57,004 bases of DNA from the NCBI GenBank assembly GCA_944386755.1, contig CALXCF010000010.1, forward strand, positions 1-57,004, written 5' to 3'. Positions 1 to 9,407 of the stretch are shown here, one piece after another; position 1 is the first letter of the stretch; each line of letters begins with the position of its first letter. A model generated the notes under the pieces. It had not been told where the DNA came from. It ran no database searches and saw nothing but the letters and a program-made list of their open reading frames with translations. Source of the stretch: an uncultured Clostridia bacterium. GTDB lineage: Bacteria > Bacillota > Clostridia > TANB77 > CAG-508. Both the position numbers and the translations under genes were made by a program.

Positions 1-142
1 ATATATATCAGGGAGGTATTTTTTCTATGAAAGAAAAAAGAAAGAAGCAATATCTTTTTTGCGTTTATATGTTAAATAAAAAAAGAATATTGTTTGAAAA
101 ACAAAAATCTACATAAAAACTTTAAAAATAATCGCAAAACTG

Positions 143-171
143 TTGAAAAAACTGGAAAAATGCGATATAAT
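143..171 (+). promoter_or_regulatory. Sigma-A type promoter of the first adhesin operon
   Basis: A TTGAAA -35 (143-148) and a perfect TATAAT -10 (166-171) are separated by 17 bases. The site lies 43 bases upstream of the first giant surface-protein gene, so transcription would start near 178 and give a short leader. Confidence 0.75.
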
Positions 172-214
172 ATGTAATAGATGGAAAATTGTATAAATAA
201 AGGAGGCCATCATT

Positions 215-3200
215 ATGAGAAATAAAATAATGAAAGTAGCTACAATTATAATTTTAATAATGACTTTAACAATGACAAACTTCATATTTGTAGGTTCAAG
301 TCTTATTAGTTATGCAGCAAGTGATGTAGAAACAAACCATAGAAACATTAACTTTGACGCATATTTTGTAAATAGTAACAATCAAGCAATATCTTCAGTT
401 GATATGTCAAATGAGGAAGATATTTATTTAAGTATGCAAGTTGAAGTAAAACAAGAAGGGTACTTTAATGGTAGTATTACTATTAAAGACAGCAATTTTA
501 CTTTAGGAAATTCAGATAGTAGCTATATAAATAAAATAGAAGGAAACACAATTACTCTAAATCAAATAAATGCTGGAACAAAAGCAGAAATTAGAGTAAA
601 AATTAATTTGAATAAAGAAGAAATTTTCAATTTAGACAACTTAACAAAAACAAATGTTATTAGCTTACAAGGAAAATATTATGATAGTACTGAAAGAGAT
701 ATAAACATTGAAGCTAAAAGAGAACTAGAATTAAATTTAGTCCAAAATTATCAATCAGATAATATGGTAAATGATATAGAAGTTATTACTAACAAAATAG
801 CTTCTATTGATGGAGAAAATAAAAGGATTATTCAAATATTATGGAATGCAGGTTTAAGTGAAAACAACTATCCAATGAAAGAGATGGACCTTGATATAAC
901 AGTTCCAACAATTGATGGTAAAAGAGCAGAAGTTTCAAGAGTTGTAGATTTTAATGAAATGACATATTATGATTATTCATATAATGGCTCAAATGTAACA
1001 TTTAAATTTACAAATGAACCAAATGATAATAATGAAATTCGTTGGAAATCTGAAGGAAATGAAAAAATAGTATTAACATTTATATATAATACTGAAGCAG
1101 AAGTAAGTAATCAAGAATTGAAAGCTGAACAAACAATACAATTTTATGATAATAAAGAAATAGTAAATAATAAAACATTAATGTTAAATAATGAAGAAAA
1201 AGATAATATTGTAACTGTTAGTTCAACACCAGAAGAGCAAAGTATGTATAAAGGAAAATTATATGCAGGCATAGAAAAAGAATATGCTGTAGACACAAGT
1301 GTTAATATTAATTTAGCTAAAGCAATTACTAAAGGTATAGTTGTGCAAGAAAGTACAAATCAAAATGTTATAAGAGATGTATATACAAGAACAGTAGTTT
1401 CAAAAGAACAATTTGATGAATTATTTGGACAAACAGGAGAAATTACAATATATGATGAAAATAATCAAGTAATTGGAAGAATTACTAATTCAAGCCAAAT
1501 TGATGAAAATAAAAATATAGTAGTTAATTATAATAGTGAGCCAACATCAATAAGATTAGAAACATCAGTACCAATTGCAGAAGGAACATTAGAAATTAAA
1601 AATTATAAAAAACTTATTCCGGATAACACAAGTGATATAACTGGATTAGGACAAGTTGGATATGTAACAGAAGTTGGTTATGATAATAGCAAAATTGGAC
1701 AAGTGGAAAATAGTATTACTTTAGAAGAAACAACAACACAAAGCAAATTTGAAGTAGATAAAGATACTTTATCCACAGTAGTAGATAATTCTGTGGAAAT
1801 TAGAGCCACATTATTAACAAATAGTGAACAATATGATTTATATCAAAATCCTACATTTAGGTTTGAATTACCAGAACAAGTACAAAATATTGAAATTACA
1901 AGTGTAGAACTTTTATATGAAAACGAATTGCAAGTAGCAAATTATACAGTTGACGGAAAACAAATTATAGTTACATTAGAAGGTAGACAAACAAGTTATA
2001 AAGAAGAAACAATTGAAGGTGCAGTATTAGTAGTAAATGCAAATGTGACATTAGATAAAAAAGTAGCAACAGCAGATACAAATATCACAATGCAATATGA
2101 AAATCAAAATGCACATGCATATAGAGATAATGCACAGATAGGAACAGAAACACAAGCAATTAAGATAGTAGCACCAAAAGATTTAACAATAATTAATAGT
2201 ATACCAACTATTTCTTTAGAAACAACTGGACAAGAGGAAAATGCAAGTGTAAATTTAATAACTGGAAATGTACCAAAACAATTAGAAATACATTCTGAAA
2301 TAATAAATACTACAGAAGGTAATATGAGTAATATAAGAATTCTTGGAACTTTACCAACAAATAGTGAAGAAAATAATCTAGGAATTCAACTTATAAATGC
2401 AATACAAGTGTTAAATAGAACAGATGTAACAATTTATTATACAGGAAATGAACATGCTACAAATGATTTAAATAGTAGTGATAATGGATGGAGTACAGAA
2501 TTTACACAAGATGCAAAAAGATATTTAGTTGTGCTAGATCAATTACCAACAGGAGCAAGTATTGAAATATCATACTCAGTACAAATTCCAGATAACTTAG
2601 AATATAACAAGCAAGCTAAAGAATATTACAATGTAAGCTATGTAAGTAGTGAAACATCAGTAGAAAATACATTAGATTCTACAATAATTACATTGGAAAC
2701 TGGAATTGGACCAAAATTAGAAGCTAAATTATCTGCAACAATTGGGGGAAAAGAAATTACTCAAAATGTAAAAAATGGGGAAGTAATTCAATATAAAATA
2801 GAAGTTTCAAATACAGGTTCAGAAAATATAAGTAACATTGAAGTTGTAGGCCAAGTACCAGAAGGAACAACAATGGTTGTACCAGAAGAAAATTATGAAT
2901 ATACAGGAGCTTCATATTATGAAGAATTACAAGATAAAGAATTTAGAACAACTGCTGAAAATATTGCACCAGGTGAAGTTCAAACACTTACATATGAAGT
3001 AAGAGTGAATTCAGACACACCAGAAGGTACTGAATTAGAAAACAAATTACAAGTAAATTATAATGGTGTAACTGCAGAAACAGAAGCACATAAATTGACA
3101 ACTCAAAAAGGAAATTTAAGAGTTACAGTGAAAAGAGTAACAGATAGAAGCGTTGATTTATACACAGCAGGTGTAGTTCAATATTTTGCAATTATAGAAA

Positions 3201-5047
3201 ATATCTCAGATGAGGACCAAGAAGATGTGAAAGTACATACAAATTTCTCTGATAATTTAGAAGTTCAAAGATTAACTTTAATTACAGGAATGGAAAGAGA
3301 AAATGGAGAAATTTATAGAACAGGAATAGATGAACCACAAGTTGTAGATATTCAAAATGAAGAAAATACTCAAGCAGAAGATAACATGGTTTCAGAAAAT
3401 ATAGAATATAGTGACGAAATCCATATTGGAACAATAGCAGCAGGAGAGACAAAAGTATTAAGTTATGACATGTTAATAACAAAAACAGATAATAATGCAA
3501 TTAATTTCTCTGTTGAAGTGGAAGATGATGAAAAACAATATTCATCAAACACTTTAGAAGATGTAGTAAAAGACTTTTCTATTGATTTGAGTATGGAAAA
3601 CAAAACTGGAACACAAAATGTAAGAGCCGGAGATACAATAACATATTTAATTACAGCTAAAAACGAATCTAATATACAAACTAAAGATTTAATGATAGTT
3701 GATAATATACCTTCTCAATTAACAATACAAAAAATACTAATAAATGGAGAAGAATATGAAGTTCCAGATACAAATAATTTAGAAATTCCAGTTGATATAG
3801 AGGCAAATAGTGAATCAGAAATTGAAATACAAGCAGTGGTTAATTATTCAGAAGGAAGATTAGAATCAGAGGCAATTACAAATATAGCAACAGCACAAGT
3901 ATATGGAGAAACTATTGCGACTACATCAGAGGTAACACATATTATTTTAGCAAATGAAGGAACTGGAGAAGGTGGAAACGGAAATAATAATGGACAAAAT
4001 GATGTAGAAGATAATGATATAGCAACAGGAACAAGTACAGTTTCAGGACTTGCATGGTATGACGAAAATCAAGATGGTAGAAAAGATGCTGGAGAACAGG
4101 TATTAAGTGGAATAAAAGTAAAACTATTAAATGTTGATACAAACAATATTGTTAAAGATACTAATGGAAATGACTTAGAAGTTACAACAAATGAAAATGG
4201 TGTATATGTATTAGATAAAATAGGAAATGGTAGATATATAGCAATTTTTGAATTTGATAATACAAAATATACATTAACAAGATATAAAGTGGCAAATGTG
4301 GCTGAAAACCTAAATTCAGATGTTTTAATGAACACATTAACAGTAAATGGACAAGAAACACAAGTTGCATCAACAGACATTTTAAACATTAATAATACTA
4401 ATGTTTCAGACATTAATATAGGTTTAGCTTTATTACAAAATTATGACTTGAAATTAGATAAATATGTAAGTAGAATAATAATGCAAAATGACAATGGAAC
4501 AACGGTAAGAGAATTCCAAGACGAAACAATGGCTAAGGCAGAATTAGATGCTAAACAAATAAATGGAACAACAGTTATAGTTGAATATGAAATAAAAGTA
4601 ACAAATGTTGGAGAAGTAACAGGATATGTTAGAAGAATTGCAGATTATATCCCAAGTGATATGACATTTAGTTCAGAACTTAATAAAGATTGGTATCAAA
4701 CAGGAAATACAGTATATACTTCAATTTTATCAAATGAACCAATAGTAGCCGGAGAAACAAAAACAGTTACTTTAACATTAGTAAAATCAATGACAGAAGA
4801 TAATACAGGACGTATAAACAATAGAGCAGAAATAGCAGAAGACTATAATGACCTAGGACTTACAGATATTAATTCTACACCTGGAAATCAAGAATCAGGA
4901 GAAAATGATTTAGGAAGTGCAGATGTTATCTTAAGTATTAGAACAGGTGGAGCTGTATATGTAAGCATAGTAGTTGCAGTTTTAGTAATACTAATAATTA
5001 TAGGTTTTATGATTTGGAAAAAGAAAAATCATAAGAAAGAAATATAA
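215..5047 (+). CDS. Giant secreted surface protein, type A copy 1 (DUF11/SdrD-like repeats, C-terminal membrane anchor)
   Basis: 1610 aa. The ATG follows AGGAGG at 201-206. A signal peptide is visible (positive MRNKIMK, hydrophobic core, cleavage near SYAAS at about residue 35). The body is a long series of beta-rich modules of the DUF11/isopeptide-adhesin kind, recognisable by phrases such as VEVSNTGSENISNIEVVGQV. An SdrD B-like module begins near residue 1272 (VSGLAWYDENQDGRKDAGE). A conserved DINSTPGNQESGENDLG motif follows, then one transmembrane helix and a KKKNHKK tail. There is no canonical LPxTG; LSIRTG precedes the helix, where the type B proteins have xPPTG. It is a paralogue of the gene at 9408 and is probably co-transcribed with the next gene 19 bases downstream. 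A role in adhesion or surface assembly is inferred; no enzyme motif was seen. Confidence 0.85.
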   Translation: MRNKIMKVATIIILIMTLTMTNFIFVGSSLISYAASDVETNHRNINFDAYFVNSNNQAISSVDMSNEEDIYLSMQVEVKQEGYFNGSITIKDSNFTLGNSDSSYINKIEGNTITLNQINAGTKAEIRVKINLNKEEIFNLDNLTKTNVISLQGKYYDSTERDINIEAKRELELNLVQNYQSDNMVNDIEVITNKIASIDGENKRIIQILWNAGLSENNYPMKEMDLDITVPTIDGKRAEVSRVVDFNEMTYYDYSYNGSNVTFKFTNEPNDNNEIRWKSEGNEKIVLTFIYNTEAEVSNQELKAEQTIQFYDNKEIVNNKTLMLNNEEKDNIVTVSSTPEEQSMYKGKLYAGIEKEYAVDTSVNINLAKAITKGIVVQESTNQNVIRDVYTRTVVSKEQFDELFGQTGEITIYDENNQVIGRITNSSQIDENKNIVVNYNSEPTSIRLETSVPIAEGTLEIKNYKKLIPDNTSDITGLGQVGYVTEVGYDNSKIGQVENSITLEETTTQSKFEVDKDTLSTVVDNSVEIRATLLTNSEQYDLYQNPTFRFELPEQVQNIEITSVELLYENELQVANYTVDGKQIIVTLEGRQTSYKEETIEGAVLVVNANVTLDKKVATADTNITMQYENQNAHAYRDNAQIGTETQAIKIVAPKDLTIINSIPTISLETTGQEENASVNLITGNVPKQLEIHSEIINTTEGNMSNIRILGTLPTNSEENNLGIQLINAIQVLNRTDVTIYYTGNEHATNDLNSSDNGWSTEFTQDAKRYLVVLDQLPTGASIEISYSVQIPDNLEYNKQAKEYYNVSYVSSETSVENTLDSTIITLETGIGPKLEAKLSATIGGKEITQNVKNGEVIQYKIEVSNTGSENISNIEVVGQVPEGTTMVVPEENYEYTGASYYEELQDKEFRTTAENIAPGEVQTLTYEVRVNSDTPEGTELENKLQVNYNGVTAETEAHKLTTQKGNLRVTVKRVTDRSVDLYTAGVVQYFAIIENISDEDQEDVKVHTNFSDNLEVQRLTLITGMERENGEIYRTGIDEPQVVDIQNEENTQAEDNMVSENIEYSDEIHIGTIAAGETKVLSYDMLITKTDNNAINFSVEVEDDEKQYSSNTLEDVVKDFSIDLSMENKTGTQNVRAGDTITYLITAKNESNIQTKDLMIVDNIPSQLTIQKILINGEEYEVPDTNNLEIPVDIEANSESEIEIQAVVNYSEGRLESEAITNIATAQVYGETIATTSEVTHIILANEGTGEGGNGNNNGQNDVEDNDIATGTSTVSGLAWYDENQDGRKDAGEQVLSGIKVKLLNVDTNNIVKDTNGNDLEVTTNENGVYVLDKIGNGRYIAIFEFDNTKYTLTRYKVANVAENLNSDVLMNTLTVNGQETQVASTDILNINNTNVSDINIGLALLQNYDLKLDKYVSRIIMQNDNGTTVREFQDETMAKAELDAKQINGTTVIVEYEIKVTNVGEVTGYVRRIADYIPSDMTFSSELNKDWYQTGNTVYTSILSNEPIVAGETKTVTLTLVKSMTEDNTGRINNRAEIAEDYNDLGLTDINSTPGNQESGENDLGSADVILSIRTGGAVYVSIVVAVLVILIIIGFMIWKKKNHKKEI

Positions 5048-5066
5048 GGGAAAGGAGGAAGTTGAA

Positions 5067-8000
5067 ATGAGTAAAACAATTAATAAGGCAAAGAAGATAA
5101 TTATATCAGTAATAGCGATGATTGTTGGAATACTAGGTTTTACAACTATAAGTTCGGCATATTATGTAGGACAAACTATATATGTATCATATAATCAATA
5201 TGCTACTAATCAAGACATATATTGTGTTGAACATGGTCAAGCATTAAGAGGAACAGTGAAATATAATATTATTTCTCAAGTTAATATTAGTGGAAAGACT
5301 TCAACAGATTATACTGGAAAACAAATAACTCATGATGATAATGCAAAACTTGCGTATATATTATCTGGTGATAATGGTAGTATAAAAAGTGCAGGACCAG
5401 TGGCAAATGGCATATGGAATTTCATGTATACATGGATGCAAAGTGTAGGAAAAAATCATGAAGGATTATATAATGGGTTTGTAAGTAATACTAAAGGGAA
5501 TGACAGTTTTTTAAACTCAGAAGCAAATGAATATGCAGATGATCTAGAAAGTGCAAGTATTACAGATAATACAAACAAAGATAATATTCAAGTAAAACCT
5601 TATCAAATGGGTGGTCAAGATTATATAAGGATAGGACCATTTAACTGGACTTTCTCTGGAACCGTTACAGGAGTTACGGCCCTTGACCAAAATGATAATA
5701 GTATTAGTGGAATAAGATATAGTAGCTTTGATGGAAATAGTGAATATTGGTATAGTGCAAACAATATAAAATCAGGAAAAGATTTCTATATATCTATTCC
5801 AATGGGTACAAGTGTAACAAAAATAACAAATATTTCTGCAACTGTAAAAGTGGATGTAAAAGGAGTTAATATATGGTTTTTAGAAGCAGCAAATGGATAT
5901 ATGCAAAATTTAATTATTAGAGAGCCATATGCAGATCAAGATGAAATTACAATACCATTTGAATATGATATACCTATTCAAGGTAGTCTAAAAGTAATAA
6001 AAGTAAATGAGGATAATCATGAAATAAGATTACCAGGAGTAGGATTTTATATACAACACAAAGAAACAGGAAAATATGTAAGACAAAATGCAAATGGTAA
6101 TATTTCATATGTAGACACGAGAGATCAAGCAACAGAATTTGTAACAGATTCTAACGGAGAAATCCTAGTGAAAAATCTAATAGTTGGTACATATGTAGCA
6201 TATGAAACAAAAAACCCTAATTATGGTTATGAATTTATATCAGATGGACAAGAAAAACAAATTACAGTTGATAAAACAACAGAGTTTGTAATAGGAAATA
6301 AACAAATATATGTAAAACTATCTGGATTTGTATGGGTAGATAAACAAGATCAAAAGCAATGGATTAGAAATGATTTATATGATTATGATATTATAGAAAA
6401 TGGTGAAGAAGTATTTTCTGATGGTAATGATATATTATTAAATGGTATTACAGTTAGATTAAAAGACAGAACAACAGGTGAAACTGTAAAAGAAATGAAA
6501 ACAGGAGAAAATACTAGTCTAGGTGCAGGAGAATACTTATTTACAGATGTACTAATTGAAAAATTATCTGATTACTACATTGAATTTGAATACGATGGTT
6601 TAACATATACAAATGTATTACCATATAATCAAATAGAATCTGACTTATATACAGATGAGGAATTACTAGAACAAAAAACATCAAAAGCAGCAGAAATTCA
6701 AGAAGAAAGAGAAGAATTTAATAGAGGATTTAGTGTAGTAGAAGGAAGAACTCAAACAACAGGATTTACTAGAGATGAAAATGGAAATGAAAAACATCAA
6801 TTATCATATAACTTCGATGCACTAGAACATAAATCAACATTGATAAATAATGGACAATATCCAATAACAGCCAACACAGATGTTCCTCAATATATAATTA
6901 GAGAACACTTTACATATGGACAAGAAGAAATAAAATATATCAATTTAGGATTATATGAAAGAGAGCAACCAGACTTAGCAATTGCAAAAGATATAGAAAA
7001 TGTAAGAGTTGCAGTAAATGGATATGACCATATATATGAATATGCACAAAGATTTAATCATCCAGATAACTATGGAGGAGAAGGATTTAATGTAGGTGTT
7101 AAATTCGGAGAAAAATATGCAGCTGAGCCATACACAAGAGCAATTTACGAAGCAGATTATGAATATATTAATGAAAATGATCCAAGCAAAGAGTTAAAAG
7201 TATATATTACATATAAAATAGCAATGAAAAATGAATCAACTACATTAATTGCTCAAGTCAATAATATTGTAGATTATTATGATAGTAGATATAGCATAGT
7301 TGGTATAGGTACAGGTGTAGATGAAAGAGGAAATATAACAGGTAACCTTGAATACACAGATGGAACTTACAGTGACAACTATAATAGAGTAGTAATTTAT
7401 AACAATTCTAGAGTAGAGGCATTAAGAAGTACATTAAATTCAAATGAAGGAAATGTGTATGTACAATTTGAATTAAATAGAGAGGCTGTAATTAATGTAC
7501 TAAATGGACAAGAAAACTTGGATAATATAGTAGAAATTAATTCATACTCAATATTTGATAGCAATGGAAATGTATATGCAGGTATAGATAAAGACTCAAA
7601 TCCTGGAAGTTGTAACCCAGAAGATGCAACAACAATTGAAGATGATACTGATAAAGCATTATCTCTACAATTAGAAGTAGCAGATGCAAGGGAAATGACA
7701 GGTAAAGTATTTGAAGATGAACCAATAGTAGAAGAAGGACAAGATGCTTCAGGTATTATGACAGGAAAAGTAAGACAAGGTAGTGGAATTTATGAAGATG
7801 GTGAAACTGGAATTGCAGGAGTAGAAGTTACATTAACAGAAAATACAGGAAGCGGAAAAGTTTATACAGCAACAACAGATGAAAATGGTGATTTCTACAT
7901 AAGTGGATATATACCAGGAGACTATACATTGACATATACATGGGGAGACCAGACTTATACTGTACAAAATTATAAAGGCACAATATATAACCAAGAAAGA

Positions 8001-9092
8001 GATCAAAACAACAAAGAATGGTACAAACAAGATGTAGATACACGTTATACAGATGCATTAGATGATTATGAATTAAGAGGGCAAATAGATGCAGAATTAA
8101 CACATATAGAGAATAGCACACAAACAACTATTGACAAGATGAATTCAACAACTCCGACTATGGGAATAGGTGTAGAATATGAAACTACAACAACTGCATC
8201 AACTGGAGATAGATACACATATCAAATTAGAAATATAGACTTTGGAATTATCGAAAGAGCTAAACAAGATATTTCACTTACTAAAAAGGTAAGAACTTTG
8301 AAAATTACATTAGCTAATGGACAAGAAGTTAGCAACATTAGGATAGAAGATGATGGAAGTATAACTGGAGATAGTAGTAATACAACATATATGCCACCAT
8401 CAGATACAATACAACCTGGTAATGGATTTGTAAGAGTAGAGTTAGATAATGAAATGATACAAGGAGCAACTTTAGAGGTGGGATATGAATTTATAGCAAC
8501 AAATAATAGCGAATTAGATTATCTATCAGAAAACTTCTACAAGTATGGAATAGTTGAAGGTAATGTAGTAACAATTAATGCAACAGGAATTATAGATTAT
8601 TTAGATAAAGATTGGTCATTTATTAATGAAGATAATCCAGAATGGCAAGTAAAAACTTTAGATGAAGTAAAAGATTTACTACAAGAAGAAGTATATCAAA
8701 CTGAAGCTTCAACAATAAACGATAAAACTATTCTATATACAGATACTTTAAAAGATAGACCAATAGAACCTACTGAATCTACAAGTGCAATGTTAAATGT
8801 ATCAAAAATATTGACAACAAGTGATGATATATCTTTAGACAATGAAACTGAAATAGTAGAAGTAGATAAACCAGGAGGATCTGATATAGTATCTACACCA
8901 GGTAACTATATACCAGGAACAGGACATACAGAATCAGATGACCATATGGCAGAAACAGTTATTATTACACCTCCAACAGGTCAAGATATATCAAATGTTA
9001 TAATGATTACAGTTGGAATTATTGCATTAATAGTAATAGCTGGAGGAATTGTACTAATAAAGAAAAAAGCATTAGGAAATAATGATAAATAA
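5067..9092 (+). CDS. Giant secreted surface protein, type B copy 1 (thioester-like N-domain, SpaA and SdrD-like modules, PPTG anchor)
   Basis: 1341 aa; GGAGG lies just before the ATG. A signal peptide ends near residue 31 (ISSAYY). The N-terminal domain has Cys53 in IYCVEHG, then NAKLAYILS and VANGIWNFMYTWM. This order resembles TQXA/Cys-Gln thioester domains, but the TQ position reads VA, so a thioester may not form. A SpaA/Cna_B-like module follows (about 305-415, KVIKVN and YETKNPNYGYE). SdrD-like modules start near 416 (KLSGFVWVDK) and 874 (MTGKVFEDEP). The motif DSNPGSCNPEDATTIEDDTD recalls the STPGN motifs of the type A proteins. The C-terminus has TPPTGQ, one transmembrane helix and KKKALG, a plausible variant sorting signal. 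It pairs with the upstream type A gene and is paralogous to the gene at 14844. Surface adhesion is inferred. Confidence 0.85.
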   Translation: MSKTINKAKKIIISVIAMIVGILGFTTISSAYYVGQTIYVSYNQYATNQDIYCVEHGQALRGTVKYNIISQVNISGKTSTDYTGKQITHDDNAKLAYILSGDNGSIKSAGPVANGIWNFMYTWMQSVGKNHEGLYNGFVSNTKGNDSFLNSEANEYADDLESASITDNTNKDNIQVKPYQMGGQDYIRIGPFNWTFSGTVTGVTALDQNDNSISGIRYSSFDGNSEYWYSANNIKSGKDFYISIPMGTSVTKITNISATVKVDVKGVNIWFLEAANGYMQNLIIREPYADQDEITIPFEYDIPIQGSLKVIKVNEDNHEIRLPGVGFYIQHKETGKYVRQNANGNISYVDTRDQATEFVTDSNGEILVKNLIVGTYVAYETKNPNYGYEFISDGQEKQITVDKTTEFVIGNKQIYVKLSGFVWVDKQDQKQWIRNDLYDYDIIENGEEVFSDGNDILLNGITVRLKDRTTGETVKEMKTGENTSLGAGEYLFTDVLIEKLSDYYIEFEYDGLTYTNVLPYNQIESDLYTDEELLEQKTSKAAEIQEEREEFNRGFSVVEGRTQTTGFTRDENGNEKHQLSYNFDALEHKSTLINNGQYPITANTDVPQYIIREHFTYGQEEIKYINLGLYEREQPDLAIAKDIENVRVAVNGYDHIYEYAQRFNHPDNYGGEGFNVGVKFGEKYAAEPYTRAIYEADYEYINENDPSKELKVYITYKIAMKNESTTLIAQVNNIVDYYDSRYSIVGIGTGVDERGNITGNLEYTDGTYSDNYNRVVIYNNSRVEALRSTLNSNEGNVYVQFELNREAVINVLNGQENLDNIVEINSYSIFDSNGNVYAGIDKDSNPGSCNPEDATTIEDDTDKALSLQLEVADAREMTGKVFEDEPIVEEGQDASGIMTGKVRQGSGIYEDGETGIAGVEVTLTENTGSGKVYTATTDENGDFYISGYIPGDYTLTYTWGDQTYTVQNYKGTIYNQERDQNNKEWYKQDVDTRYTDALDDYELRGQIDAELTHIENSTQTTIDKMNSTTPTMGIGVEYETTTTASTGDRYTYQIRNIDFGIIERAKQDISLTKKVRTLKITLANGQEVSNIRIEDDGSITGDSSNTTYMPPSDTIQPGNGFVRVELDNEMIQGATLEVGYEFIATNNSELDYLSENFYKYGIVEGNVVTINATGIIDYLDKDWSFINEDNPEWQVKTLDEVKDLLQEEVYQTEASTINDKTILYTDTLKDRPIEPTESTSAMLNVSKILTTSDDISLDNETEIVEVDKPGGSDIVSTPGNYIPGTGHTESDDHMAETVIITPPTGQDISNVIMITVGIIALIVIAGGIVLIKKKALGNNDK

Positions 9093-9111
9093 TATTTATC
9101 AAGAATTGAAA

Positions 9112-9153
9112 AATAATAGTATGAGAAAATAGTTCTTATACTATTATTTTTTT
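9112..9153 (+). terminator. Intrinsic terminator after adhesin pair 1
   Basis: The arms AATAATAGTAT (9112-9122) and ATACTATTATT (9138-9148) are perfect complements and are followed by a run of T to 9153. The rest of the 315-base gap up to 9407 holds a possible promoter and no gene that I can support. Confidence 0.8.
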
Positions 9154-9327
9154 GCCTAAAAAAGCGATAATACTTACGCAAATAGGTAAAAGATGAATTA
9201 TAGGTTTTGAAATGAAATGTATGTAATCAAAATGTAAAAAAAATATAATATAGAAATAAAAAAATGTGAAAAAATAGCTTCCCTAAATAGCTACAAAATA
9301 CGACGTTAGCTTTAGAAAAAATTAACA

Positions 9328-9357
9328 TTGAAAATAAAAGAAAAAATATTGTATTAT
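9328..9357 (+). promoter_or_regulatory. Possible sigma-A promoter of adhesin pair 2
   Basis: TTGAAA (9328-9333) and TATTAT (9352-9357) are separated by 18 bases and lie 51 bases before the gene at 9408. The -10 is imperfect. A TATAAT at 9244-9249 is an alternative, but no convincing -35 was found for it. Confidence 0.4.
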
Positions 9358-9407
9358 TTTATAGAATACACTGATAAAAAATTGTTTAACCAAAAAGAGG
9401 GGTGGCT

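Noticed and set aside
27..116. 29-codon reading frame after GGGAGG at the start of the window
   Set aside because: It is very short and Lys-rich, overlaps an AAAAAAGA/TCTTTTTT hairpin that could be the terminator of an upstream gene, and resembles no known protein.
9150..9340. Possible riboswitch (cyclic-di-GMP or preQ1 type) before adhesin pair 2
   Set aside because: Pieces such as TACGCAAATAGG and repeated TAGCT looked suggestive, but the required GGCAAA core, paired helices and preQ1 pseudoknot could not be assembled.
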